Origin: Bacilli bacterium | GTDB lineage: Bacteria > Bacillota_I > Bacilli_A > RF39 > UBA660 | DNA length: 64,000 nt | Assembly: GCA_028691955.1 (NCBI GenBank) | Contig: JAQUYH010000001.1 | Span: 30,386 to 94,385, forward strand | Direction: 5' to 3' | Shown here: piece by piece, positions 46,473 through 54,447 of the stretch | How the letters are laid out: each line of letters begins with the position of its first letter | Position numbering within the stretch: the first letter of the stretch is position 1 | Program-made: the position numbers and the translations under genes | Notes under the pieces: generated by a model | Told to the model about the DNA's origin: nothing | Seen by the model: only the letters and a program-made list of their open reading frames with translations | The model's database searches: none

Positions 46473-46931
46473 ATGAAAAAAATATTTTATATAAGCTCAG
46501 CGCTGGTATTAATAGATCAAATTTTAAAATTTATTGTAATAAAGAATTTTTCTCTTAATTTATCATATGAGATAATTCATAATTTTTTTAATTTAACATA
46601 TGTAAAAAATACAGGAGCAGCGTTTAGTATATTAACTAACAGTACGCTACTGTTAATCATAATTTCTTTGGCCTCATTATTTTTAATATACAAATACTTA
46701 CTTAAAGATAAACAATTTAAAAAATATGAAACCATTGTATATAGTATGCTTATAGGGGGCTTAGTTGGCAATTTAATTGATAGAATATTTCATGGATATG
46801 TTATTGATTATTTAGAATTTATAATATTTAAATATCATTTTCCTATATTCAACTTTGCAGATATTTGCATTGTTTTATCAATTATAGTATTATTCTTTAT
46901 ATTGGGAAGTGAAAAAGATGCAAAAAATTAG
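46473..46931 (+). CDS. lspA: Lipoprotein signal peptidase (signal peptidase II)
   Basis: Membrane aspartyl protease that cuts lipoprotein signal peptides before the modified Cys. Four membrane helices in 152 residues; conserved blocks LVLIDQILKF, VKNTGAAFSIL, the catalytic Asp in GNLIDRIFHGYVIDYLEF and FNFADICI. Its last codons overlap rluD. The lspA-rluD pairing is standard in Bacillota. Confidence 0.96.
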   Translation: MKKIFYISSALVLIDQILKFIVIKNFSLNLSYEIIHNFFNLTYVKNTGAAFSILTNSTLLLIIISLASLFLIYKYLLKDKQFKKYETIVYSMLIGGLVGNLIDRIFHGYVIDYLEFIIFKYHFPIFNFADICIVLSIIVLFFILGSEKDAKN

Positions 46932-47805
46932 TGATAAAAATAACATTAGAATAGACAATTACTTGATTGATATTTTAAACATATCTCGTAGCAAAGTCCA
47001 ATCAATGATTAAAGAAGGTAAAGTTAAAATAAATGGAAAAACAGCTAAAAATAGTCAAAAAATAAAAGAAAACGACTTAGTAGATTATGAAGAATATAGC
47101 GAACCAGTGCTAGACGTTAAACCAATACCCATGAAACTAGACATCGTTTATGAAGATGAAGATGTAATAGTTATAAATAAGCCCAATGGTTTAGTAGTAC
47201 ATCCTGGAAGTGGAAATACCGAAAACACACTAGTAAATGGATTAAAATATTATTCAAAATTAAGTAATATAAATGGTGAATTTAGGCCTGGCATTGTTCA
47301 TAGAATAGATGCTTATACTACTGGGTTATTAATGGTAGCCAAAAATAATAAAGCTCATGAATTTTTAGCTCATCAATTAGAAGAAAAAACAACTCATCGA
47401 AAATACATAGCTTTAGTATGGGGTGTTATAAAAGAAGACACAGGGACTATTGATGCGCCAATAGGAAGAGATACGCAGGACAGAAAAAAAATGGCTGTAA
47501 TTGAAGGTGGAAAAAAAGCTATAACCCATTTCACAGTAATAGAGCGATTTAAAGATGCAACTTTAATCGAAGTAAAATTAGAAACAGGTAGAACTCATCA
47601 AATAAGAGTTCACATGAATTATATAAACCATCCGGTAGTAAATGACCCCGTATATGGTAAAAGAAAAATAATTGATGAAACAGGACAGTGTTTACATGCT
47701 AAAGAACTAGGCTTTATTAATCCTAAAACAAAAAAATATATGGAATTTAGTTGTGAACTTCCAGACTGTTTTACAAATATACTAAATCAATTTAGAAGTG
47801 AATAG
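46918..47805 (+). CDS. rluD: RluD-family 23S rRNA pseudouridine synthase
   Basis: Converts uridines in the 23S rRNA H69 region (or relatives) to pseudouridine. S4 RNA-binding domain at the N-terminus (IDNYLIDILNISRSKVQSMIKEGKVKING), then the catalytic domain with VVINKPNGLVVHPG, the catalytic motif HRIDAYTTGLL and RKYIALVWG, TGRTHQIRVHM. The motif normally reads HR(L/I)D-K/R-x-T-S/T-G; here Ala-Tyr replaces the usual Lys/Arg-x, but the catalytic Asp is kept. ATG 46918 is preferred (GGAAGTG six to seven bases upstream); it overlaps lspA by 14 bases. Confidence 0.92.
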   Translation: MQKISDKNNIRIDNYLIDILNISRSKVQSMIKEGKVKINGKTAKNSQKIKENDLVDYEEYSEPVLDVKPIPMKLDIVYEDEDVIVINKPNGLVVHPGSGNTENTLVNGLKYYSKLSNINGEFRPGIVHRIDAYTTGLLMVAKNNKAHEFLAHQLEEKTTHRKYIALVWGVIKEDTGTIDAPIGRDTQDRKKMAVIEGGKKAITHFTVIERFKDATLIEVKLETGRTHQIRVHMNYINHPVVNDPVYGKRKIIDETGQCLHAKELGFINPKTKKYMEFSCELPDCFTNILNQFRSE

Positions 47806-47815
47806 GAGGAATAAA

Positions 47816-48967
47816 ATGAGTGAAGTAGAAAAAAACAATATAGATGAATTAGTACTTAAACTGCTTCATTATTTTGTTATAGAGCGTGGATATAATCCTA
47901 TCGTTCTTCATGGTGCTCAAAATGAAATATGGTTAGAAAAACTAAATAGCGAATATAAGATAGTTCGTATAGTTACCAATTATATTCATAACAATGAGCA
48001 ATTAAGTTTTGACCAGTTTAGAACAAAACAAATATTGAAAAAAATTAAAAAGAAAACATTTTCTATTAATATAAATACATTAAGTTTATTTCTAAACTTA
48101 GGCGACAATGTGCAAATGCAAGATTTTGGCAACAAGCTAAGATGTGCTCAGATTAACAATATAACTGATTTAAATAACTATAGTTTTATCACAGAAGTAT
48201 TTCCAGACATCACAACAAACACAAACTTCAAAGAAGAGGGAATGGAATTATTTATGAAGATAACTAATGACATTAATACTAAAAATGAAAAGGAGAATAA
48301 AATAGTGGAAAAAACCTTTAAAATGAAACAACCAATAGTTACTTATACATTAATAACCATAAATGTTATAGTTTTTTTACTTATGTATATTTGGGGTAAT
48401 GGAAGTACCGACATTCAAACTTTACTAGATTTTGGTGCAAATTATAGAGGTAGCATAGTAAATGGTGAGTACTATAGATTTGTGACTTGTGCTTTTATTC
48501 ATATAGGCTTACTACACCTACTATTTAACTGCTACGCCTTATACATTATAGGAATACAACTAGAAAGTTATTATGGAAAGATAAAATATATAGTAATATA
48601 TCTCTTAAGTGCTGTTTCAGCAAGCATAATGTCAGTAATATTTAACGATTCTATATCAGCTGGAGCTAGTGGGGCAATCTTTGGACTACTAGGAGCACTT
48701 CTATATTTTGGATATCATTATAGAGTATATCTTGGTAATGCTCTTAAAAGCCAGATAATACCATTAATAGCCATAAATTTGATGTTTGGGTTTCTGATGG
48801 CAGGAATTGATAACTTTGCTCACATTGGAGGACTAATAGGTGGTTTATTAATCTCTATGGCTTTAGGTGTAGAAAAAAGATCAACAAAAGAAGACATAAT
48901 AAATGGTATTATAATGAGTGTTATTTACTTTGGCTTCTTACTATATATGGCCTTTAAGGTAGTTTAA
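47816..48967 (+). CDS. Rhomboid family intramembrane serine protease
   Basis: Six-helix membrane protease in the C-terminal half. Catalytic Ser in SAGASGAIFGLLGALL and His in FAHIGGLIGGLL; the L1-loop HIGLLHLLFNCYAL and the first-helix IVTYTLITINVIVFLLMY are typical. The N-terminal 165 residues form a cytoplasmic alpha/beta domain (LLHYFVIERGYNPIVLHGA ... KIVRIVTNYIHN) as found in Bacillus GluP-like rhomboids, though without TPR repeats. 383 residues from ATG 47816 behind TAGGAGG. Substrates unknown. Confidence 0.93.
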   Translation: MSEVEKNNIDELVLKLLHYFVIERGYNPIVLHGAQNEIWLEKLNSEYKIVRIVTNYIHNNEQLSFDQFRTKQILKKIKKKTFSININTLSLFLNLGDNVQMQDFGNKLRCAQINNITDLNNYSFITEVFPDITTNTNFKEEGMELFMKITNDINTKNEKENKIVEKTFKMKQPIVTYTLITINVIVFLLMYIWGNGSTDIQTLLDFGANYRGSIVNGEYYRFVTCAFIHIGLLHLLFNCYALYIIGIQLESYYGKIKYIVIYLLSAVSASIMSVIFNDSISAGASGAIFGLLGALLYFGYHYRVYLGNALKSQIIPLIAINLMFGFLMAGIDNFAHIGGLIGGLLISMALGVEKRSTKEDIINGIIMSVIYFGFLLYMAFKVV

Positions 48968-48983
48968 ATACTATCTTTTTTTA
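48956..48983 (+). terminator. Terminator of the ligA-lspA-rluD-rhomboid run
   Basis: AAGGTAGT / ACTATCTT stem followed by TTTTTT; overlaps the rhomboid stop codon. Confidence 0.83.
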
Positions 48984-48984
48984 T

Positions 48985-49016
48985 TACAAAAAAAAGTACT
49001 TTTTTAAGTACTTTTA
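48985..49016 (-). terminator. Terminator of the recU-PBP1 operon (reverse)
   Basis: On the reverse strand AAAAGTACTT / AAGTACTTTTT stem, then a T run. The PBP1 stop codon lies inside the stem. Confidence 0.82.
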
Positions 49017-51940
49017 ATTTCAATCGTTTGAGTTAATGATTTACTTGTATCCTTATAAGTAACATTATAATTGATTGTATATGTATTTTCCTCATCTGTT
49101 TTAATTTGAGTGACAACGTTATTATCACTATCTTTTACAACCTTTGATATCGTAGCTTCATCAGTTACATCTAATCCATTTTCTTTAACAACTATTGGTG
49201 AAGGATTAGTATAATCGTCATCAACATTAAATTCTAATTTACTTACATTTCCATTAAATTCAATTGTAATCACATCGACATCACTAAGATCAGCTACAAC
49301 ACTGGAGCCATTACTCATATTAGCTGTAAATATTGTATAAGCTGTTTTTACAACAAACTTAATAGATTCAGGAATTTTTCCAGTTAGTGTGTACTCAAAA
49401 TCAGTATCACTTGTTCTACCAACCTCTGTCAGAGTATCGCCATCTTTAGTATAAATAATGTAATTAATAGTGCCAATATTATCCTTATTGTATTTCAATC
49501 TTGTTGCAAAATATGCAGCATTATATCCAGCATCAGAGTATAATGAATCAACATATTCATGTATTTTAGCTTCATCAATAGCATCTGGTGTTTCAATTGC
49601 TGTCCAAGATAAAGAAACAACTTTATTATTAACCTCATAGTCTAAATTAGTAACATCGCTCAACTTAGAATATCTATTAGATATTTCTGTAGGTTCAGTT
49701 CCTTGTTTAAATAGCTCTGTTATTTTCATAGAACTTGGAGTAAATTCACTAGGAAGTTGAGCCGGATTAGATTCTTTTTCTATTGTAACAGAAATAACAT
49801 TACTTGGTTGAGTAAATCTGTCACTATCTGTAAATATTCCAACACCTAAGTCACGGAACAAATTACCATGTGGGTTAGAAATTCTGCTTAAGCTACTGTA
49901 ATAACCATTATCTATATATTCTTGATTAATTTTATCATATCCATACCATACAGCCATTGTAACATCAGGATCGTATCCTACAACCCATAAGTCGTTTATA
50001 GTATCTCTTGGTAGAGAAGGGTATAAATTAAATATCTCTTCCGGATAGTTTGTAGTACCTGTTTTAATAGCAATTGTAGCATTTTTAATTTTAGCATTAT
50101 AATAACCAATTGCAACAGGACCAGTATCAATTAACATACTTGTAATCATGTATGCTGTATCTTCACCCATAGCATTAGTAGATATTGTTTTATTCTCATA
50201 TTCTTCACCAGTACTAAGTACAATTTTGGTAAAACTATAAGTTTCGTTATAAATACCGCCATTACCAAACGCAGCATATGCTGCAGCTAGTGTTAGAGGG
50301 CTTTCACCATTATAACCGCCAATTGCATGTGCTTCATGGATAACGCCACCTTCTATTTCTGGACTTAAACCAAGATTAGTAACAAATTCTTTAATATCAG
50401 CATTAGAAACAGCTTTAAATGTTTTAAGAGCAGGAATATTTCTAGAACCCATTAGAGCCACTCTCATTGTAATTAAATTTTGAAATTTACCATCCCAGTT
50501 ATTAACCGCTGGTCCATTAGTATAATTTGTTGGTTCATCAGCATATAAAGTATAAGTACTATAATTATTATATTCAATAGCGGGTCCATAATCATATAAA
50601 GGTTTAGCAGTTGAGCCAATTTGTTTAGTTATCATAGTTGCATAATTATAACTCTTTTTACTGTCTAAGTTTCTATTTGCACCAACGGCTAATATAGCTC
50701 CAGTTTTAGTATCAATAACAGCAATACCTGCTTGAACAGCGCTGTTAGCCCATTTAGTATAATCACCGTTCATAACACCATCAACATGTGATTGTTTTGA
50801 TTTATCCATTGTAGAATATATTTCCATTGAAACGGTATATGGATCATATCCCGTTTTTTCTTGAACTTCAGCAACAACAGTATCAATAAATCCTTGATAA
50901 GAACTTGTTTCATAATCATCAGTAAGTAAATCAGTAACACTAATACTTTCTGCAATAGCACGCTCTTCATGAGTTATATATCCGTGTAATTCCATTAAAT
51001 ATAAAACAACGTTTCTTCTAGCTTCAGCTTCTTCAGGATGTTTAAGAGGGTCAAGTGCATTAGGTGAGTTAAATAGTCCTGCAATTAATGCTGCTTCAGA
51101 TAAGTTTAATTCTTTAGCATTCTTACCAAAATAAATAAGACTTGCTTGTTCAACACCATAGGCGCCGCCTCTAGACTCACCGCCTAAATAGTTATAATTC
51201 ATATAAAATTCTAGTATTTCTTGCTTTGTATATTGTTTTTCTATCTTAAATATAGACATATATATGTCGGTAAATTTTCTTATTATACCTTGAATACCAC
51301 TATCATTAGTACTTGTGTAAATATTCTTTGATAATTGCATTGTTAAAGTAGAAGCACCGCCGGCATCAGAATTACCAAGTAATTGACCAAGCGTAGCTTT
51401 AATAAAACGTGGCAAATCAAATCCATTGTGTTGGAAGAATCTAGAGTCTTCAGTAGCAACAACGGCATTAATCAACACTTCAGGAAGTTCGTCATAAGAA
51501 ATATTTTCTCTTTTTTCAAGGCCCAATTTAGCAATAATTTCTCCATTGCTATCATATATTACAGTAGCATCCTGCTGATACATTGCTTCTGGATCAAAAT
51601 CTTCAGCATTCATGGCAATCCAAACAAAGAAGGAAGCTACTGCAAAAATCATTAATATTCCAAATGAGAAAAATAAAAGTAGAACAACTTTCCAGACAGA
51701 TAGTTTCTTTTTTTTCTTTCCCTTTTTCTTCCTTATCAAAACCATATAAACAATAAAGTCTGCTAAAGCGGTTAAGACAAATGATATTAAAAATCCTACT
51801 GCCATAGTTCCAACAACTAAACATAATAAACTAATTACGATTAGACTAGTTAAAATCATATTATTTTTTATCCAACTTAATATATCAAAATTTTTACTAG
51901 TTATTTTAGGTTTTAACCTTTTAATCTTTTTACTTTTCAT
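49004..51940 (-). CDS. Class A penicillin-binding protein (PBP1A/1B type, glycosyltransferase and transpeptidase)
   Basis: Bifunctional wall polymerase, 978 residues. GT51 glycosyltransferase: ATEDSRFFQHNGFDLPR (catalytic Glu), GGASTLTMQLSKN, and NYLGGESRGGAYGVEQAS. Transpeptidase: IGSTAKPLYD (SxxK), SRN region MGSRNIPALK, and IKTGTTNYP (KTGT). The N-terminus has three membrane segments (about 31-51, 52-72, 95-120) rather than the usual one. The C-terminal 240 residues include a fibronectin type III-like stretch and other beta domains. ATG 51940 is preferred over 51946: GGAG lies seven bases before it. Overlaps recU by 11 bases, the recU-ponA pairing of Bacilli. Confidence 0.95.
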   Translation of the reverse strand: MKSKKIKRLKPKITSKNFDILSWIKNNMILTSLIVISLLCLVVGTMAVGFLISFVLTALADFIVYMVLIRKKKGKKKKKLSVWKVVLLLFFSFGILMIFAVASFFVWIAMNAEDFDPEAMYQQDATVIYDSNGEIIAKLGLEKRENISYDELPEVLINAVVATEDSRFFQHNGFDLPRFIKATLGQLLGNSDAGGASTLTMQLSKNIYTSTNDSGIQGIIRKFTDIYMSIFKIEKQYTKQEILEFYMNYNYLGGESRGGAYGVEQASLIYFGKNAKELNLSEAALIAGLFNSPNALDPLKHPEEAEARRNVVLYLMELHGYITHEERAIAESISVTDLLTDDYETSSYQGFIDTVVAEVQEKTGYDPYTVSMEIYSTMDKSKQSHVDGVMNGDYTKWANSAVQAGIAVIDTKTGAILAVGANRNLDSKKSYNYATMITKQIGSTAKPLYDYGPAIEYNNYSTYTLYADEPTNYTNGPAVNNWDGKFQNLITMRVALMGSRNIPALKTFKAVSNADIKEFVTNLGLSPEIEGGVIHEAHAIGGYNGESPLTLAAAYAAFGNGGIYNETYSFTKIVLSTGEEYENKTISTNAMGEDTAYMITSMLIDTGPVAIGYYNAKIKNATIAIKTGTTNYPEEIFNLYPSLPRDTINDLWVVGYDPDVTMAVWYGYDKINQEYIDNGYYSSLSRISNPHGNLFRDLGVGIFTDSDRFTQPSNVISVTIEKESNPAQLPSEFTPSSMKITELFKQGTEPTEISNRYSKLSDVTNLDYEVNNKVVSLSWTAIETPDAIDEAKIHEYVDSLYSDAGYNAAYFATRLKYNKDNIGTINYIIYTKDGDTLTEVGRTSDTDFEYTLTGKIPESIKFVVKTAYTIFTANMSNGSSVVADLSDVDVITIEFNGNVSKLEFNVDDDYTNPSPIVVKENGLDVTDEATISKVVKDSDNNVVTQIKTDEENTYTINYNVTYKDTSKSLTQTIEIKST

Positions 51941-52508
51941 TTTCATTCTCCTTTATTATTAAATCAACAATTTTTAAATAATCAATTCTTGGATTAAAAC
52001 TGTCTTTTATTAAATATCCTTTTTCTTTAAAAAAAGTTATTGGAATTGACTTTCTTATATTATTTGCCAAAAAGTCATTCATTTTTTCAATTTCTAATAG
52101 ATACGTTTCACTCAAACTATTAAATCTCACTATAACAAATCCTATTCCCTTATGCCTATATATAGAGGATAAATGATCTAACTGATGTTTATGAATATTG
52201 CTTAAAGAAAAAGCTGTTTTACTCATAGTTTCTTTTGCCTCAAAATCAATATATCTACCTTTATATATACCGTTATAGTCAGTAGTAGATGGTGTAATAT
52301 AATGAGCTTCTTTTATAACTGCATCATTTCTACCTTTATAATCAACTTTATTAACAGTTATAGGAGTAGGTTTTTTATAAATAACAGCAATATCATTTAT
52401 TAAGTAAAATTCATTAGAACAATTAATATCATTTTCTAAGCACATTCCTCTATTGCTATAAGATACTAACTTTTCATATTGCTTTTTTACTCCTTTTGGA
52501 TATCTCAT
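51930..52508 (-). CDS. recU: Holliday junction resolvase RecU
   Basis: Cuts four-way junctions in recombination and aids chromosome segregation. Residue blocks typical of RecU: NRGMCLENDINCSNEFYL, IAVIYKKPTPITV, the active-site core YKGRYIDFEAKETMSKTAF (Asp/Glu/Lys), and HKHQLDHLSSIYRHKGIGF. 192 residues. It heads the operon with PBP1, as in Bacillus subtilis. The start ATG 52508 follows TTGGTGAAT on the reverse strand. Confidence 0.95.
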   Translation of the reverse strand: MRYPKGVKKQYEKLVSYSNRGMCLENDINCSNEFYLINDIAVIYKKPTPITVNKVDYKGRNDAVIKEAHYITPSTTDYNGIYKGRYIDFEAKETMSKTAFSLSNIHKHQLDHLSSIYRHKGIGFVIVRFNSLSETYLLEIEKMNDFLANNIRKSIPITFFKEKGYLIKDSFNPRIDYLKIVDLIIKENENEK

Positions 52509-52608
52509 AATTATTCACCAAGAAGATTATACTATATTTTGAAGAATTTTACCATATATAAAGCATTTATATTTTATGTCTGTAAATGAAATATCTAATA
52601 TAAGTTAA

Positions 52609-52637
52609 TTGACAAAAATACCGTTTAATTGTATAAT
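52609..52637 (+). promoter_or_regulatory. gpsB promoter
   Basis: Full consensus: TTGACA (52609-52614), 17-base spacer, TATAAT (52632-52637). Start codon at 52665 behind GGGGAT. Confidence 0.9.
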
Positions 52638-52664
52638 ACATTTGAATAGAAATGGGGATTAAAT

Positions 52665-52988
52665 ATGTACCAAGACCGCATTTTATTAACAGTAAAAGAT
52701 ATCTTAGATAAAAATTTTAAGATTGATACTAGAGGTTTTAGGCCTCAAGAAGTTGATAAATTTCTAGACATGGTAATAAGAGACTATGAAGAATGGAATA
52801 ATATTGTTTCCGATCTTGAAGCAGATAAAAATAATTTACTAACAGAAAATATGAAATTAAAGCAAGAGATGAGGCTTCTTAAAACAAAGTTAGATGTAGC
52901 AAAAGAAGAGCCCGCACCCGCGCCAACAAATGCCGACTTATTAAGAAGACTTTCTAATTTAGAAAAAATAATATACGAAAAAGAATAA
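52665..52988 (+). CDS. gpsB: Cell cycle protein GpsB (DivIVA-like)
   Basis: Cytoplasmic division adaptor that brings PBP1 between lateral wall and septum. DivIVA-type N-terminus: ILLTVKDILDKNFKIDTRGFRPQEVDKFLD, then a coiled coil (about 35-70), a short acidic/proline linker (AKEEPAPAPTNADL) and a small C-terminal trimerisation helix. 107 residues, typical. Its partner PBP1 is encoded divergently next door. The stop codon overlaps the first stem of rnpB. Confidence 0.95.
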   Translation: MYQDRILLTVKDILDKNFKIDTRGFRPQEVDKFLDMVIRDYEEWNNIVSDLEADKNNLLTENMKLKQEMRLLKTKLDVAKEEPAPAPTNADLLRRLSNLEKIIYEKE

Positions 52989-53334
52989 TACCAGGCAAAC
53001 GCTGCGTAGAAATGCGTAGAGGAAAGTCCATGCTCACACAATCTGTGACGATTGTAGTTTTCGTGCAAAGGGAAAAAATAACCTTTGGTAGCTTTTAGCT
53101 AACGGCGACGATTAACCTAAACTTTTAGTATGGTTATAGTCATAAAGTGTCAAAGAGACGAGCTTTTTAGAAATAAAAAGAGTGGAACGTGATAAACCCC
53201 GCGAGTGAGAAACCCAAATTTGGTAGGGGAACCTAATAGATAAGAACTGAATTATCTATGGGATTACTTAGTAATAGATAAATGTTTGTCGCTTAGAAAT
53301 AAGTACAGAACATGGCTTATAAGTATTATTTTTT
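52984..53334 (+). ncRNA. rnpB: RNase P RNA (type B)
   Basis: Catalytic RNA that trims the 5' leader of tRNA precursors. The conserved core is clear: GAGGAAAGTCCATGCTCACA near 53020, GAGTGGAACGTGATAAACCCC near 53180, GAGAAACCCAAATTTGGTAG near 53206, and the 3' ACAGAACATGGCTTA near 53306. The P1 helix pairs AATAATAC at 52984-52991 with GTATTATT at 53323-53330, and the T run after it makes the 3' end a terminator. There is no separate promoter that I can prove; it may be read from the gpsB promoter with processing. The gpsB-rnpB order matches Bacillus. Confidence 0.95.
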
Positions 53335-53354
53335 GATTATAATAGGTGGTGAAT

Positions 53355-53864
53355 ATGAAAGAAATTGGTGAGAAGCTAAAAGAAGCTCGCGAAGGTATGG
53401 GGGTTTCTTTAGAAGAAGCAGCAGAAGACTTAAAACTCAAGCCATCTCAAATTGAGGATATTGAAAGTGGAAATATTGAAGCTTTTAAAGATGTTTTTTA
53501 TTTGAAATATTTTATTAGAGATTATTCTAAATATTTAGGATTAAAATACGAAGACATGGTTAATGAATTCAATGAATTTCTATTTGACTATACTTCCAAA
53601 ATTTCACTTAAAGATATAAAAGAGGCACAAAAAAATGGTATAAAGAAAGAAGAAGAAAAAACTATTTCTTCACCTTATACAGCAAGTTTTTCCAAAAAAT
53701 CATGTTTGCCTTACATTTTTATGTACGTAGGGATAATATTAGTATTTACTGTAACTATATATGCTATAATTTGGTTATTTAGTAATAGTAAAGATACAGT
53801 AGATGCAAAAGAGGGTAGCGTTGAGGCTGCTTTTATATGGAGGGGCTATGAATTTACCAAATAA
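53355..53864 (+). CDS. RodZ-like protein (N-terminal HTH_25 domain, one membrane helix)
   Basis: 169 residues from ATG 53355 (behind GGTGGT; the GTG at 53346 lies in that site). Cro/C1-type helix-turn-helix: IGEKLKEAREGMGVSLEEAAEDLKLKPSQIEDIE and YLKYFIRDYSKYLGLKYEDM, as in RodZ, which uses it to bind MreB. A linker leads to one membrane helix (about 115-137) and a short outer end; the large outer beta domain of RodZ is missing. It overlaps pgsA by 17 bases, the order rodZ-pgsA being common in Bacillota. Confidence 0.85.
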   Translation: MKEIGEKLKEAREGMGVSLEEAAEDLKLKPSQIEDIESGNIEAFKDVFYLKYFIRDYSKYLGLKYEDMVNEFNEFLFDYTSKISLKDIKEAQKNGIKKEEEKTISSPYTASFSKKSCLPYIFMYVGIILVFTVTIYAIIWLFSNSKDTVDAKEGSVEAAFIWRGYEFTK

Positions 53865-54435
53865 ATTAACGGTACTTAGACTTGTGCTAACGATATTAAT
53901 AATAATAATTTTACTATTCCCTTTCGACACTATGGGAATGGGATTGCCTAAATTATTTATAAATGAAGTTTTGGTAATAGATACTAAATACATAATATCA
54001 GGAATATTATTTGTACTAGCTTCATTTACTGATACCTTAGATGGTTATTTGGCAAGAAAATTAAATTTAGTTACAGATTTAGGAAAAATGATGGATTCAA
54101 TAGCTGATAAAGTATTAGTAGATTCAGTTTTAATAATACTAGCTTCATATGGGTTTATTCATCCTATTATTCCAGTTGTTATAGTACTAAGAGACATAGT
54201 AGTAGATGCTATTAAAATGGCAGCCGGCAATAAAGGTGTTGTAGTAGCAGCTATTATGTCTGGAAAAATAAAATCATTTTTATTAATGTTTGGAATAAGC
54301 TTAACTTTATTTTATAACCTTCCATTTGAATTATGGAATCTTAGAGTATCAGACTTTATTCTAATTGTAGCTGCTATTTTAGCCTTGACTTCTAGCGTAG
54401 AATATTTTAATAAATATAAAAAATATATGGTTTAA
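53848..54435 (+). CDS. pgsA: CDP-diacylglycerol-glycerol-3-phosphate 3-phosphatidyltransferase
   Basis: Makes phosphatidylglycerophosphate, first step to phosphatidylglycerol. Membrane protein with about six helices in 195 residues; the CDP-alcohol phosphotransferase motif is DGYLARKLNLVTDLGKMMDSIADK (D-G-x2-A-R-x8-G-x3-D-x3-D). NLPNKLTVLRL at the N-terminus is also typical. ATG 53848 follows GGAGGGG; the in-frame upstream codons belong to the RodZ-like gene region. Confidence 0.95.
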   Translation: MNLPNKLTVLRLVLTILIIIILLFPFDTMGMGLPKLFINEVLVIDTKYIISGILFVLASFTDTLDGYLARKLNLVTDLGKMMDSIADKVLVDSVLIILASYGFIHPIIPVVIVLRDIVVDAIKMAAGNKGVVVAAIMSGKIKSFLLMFGISLTLFYNLPFELWNLRVSDFILIVAAILALTSSVEYFNKYKKYMV

Positions 54436-54447
54436 GGAATTATAATT

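Noticed and set aside
49004..51946. Long forward and reverse reading frames within PBP1, tmcAL and other large genes
   Set aside because: They lie fully inside well-supported genes in other frames, lack ribosome sites and have low-complexity composition.
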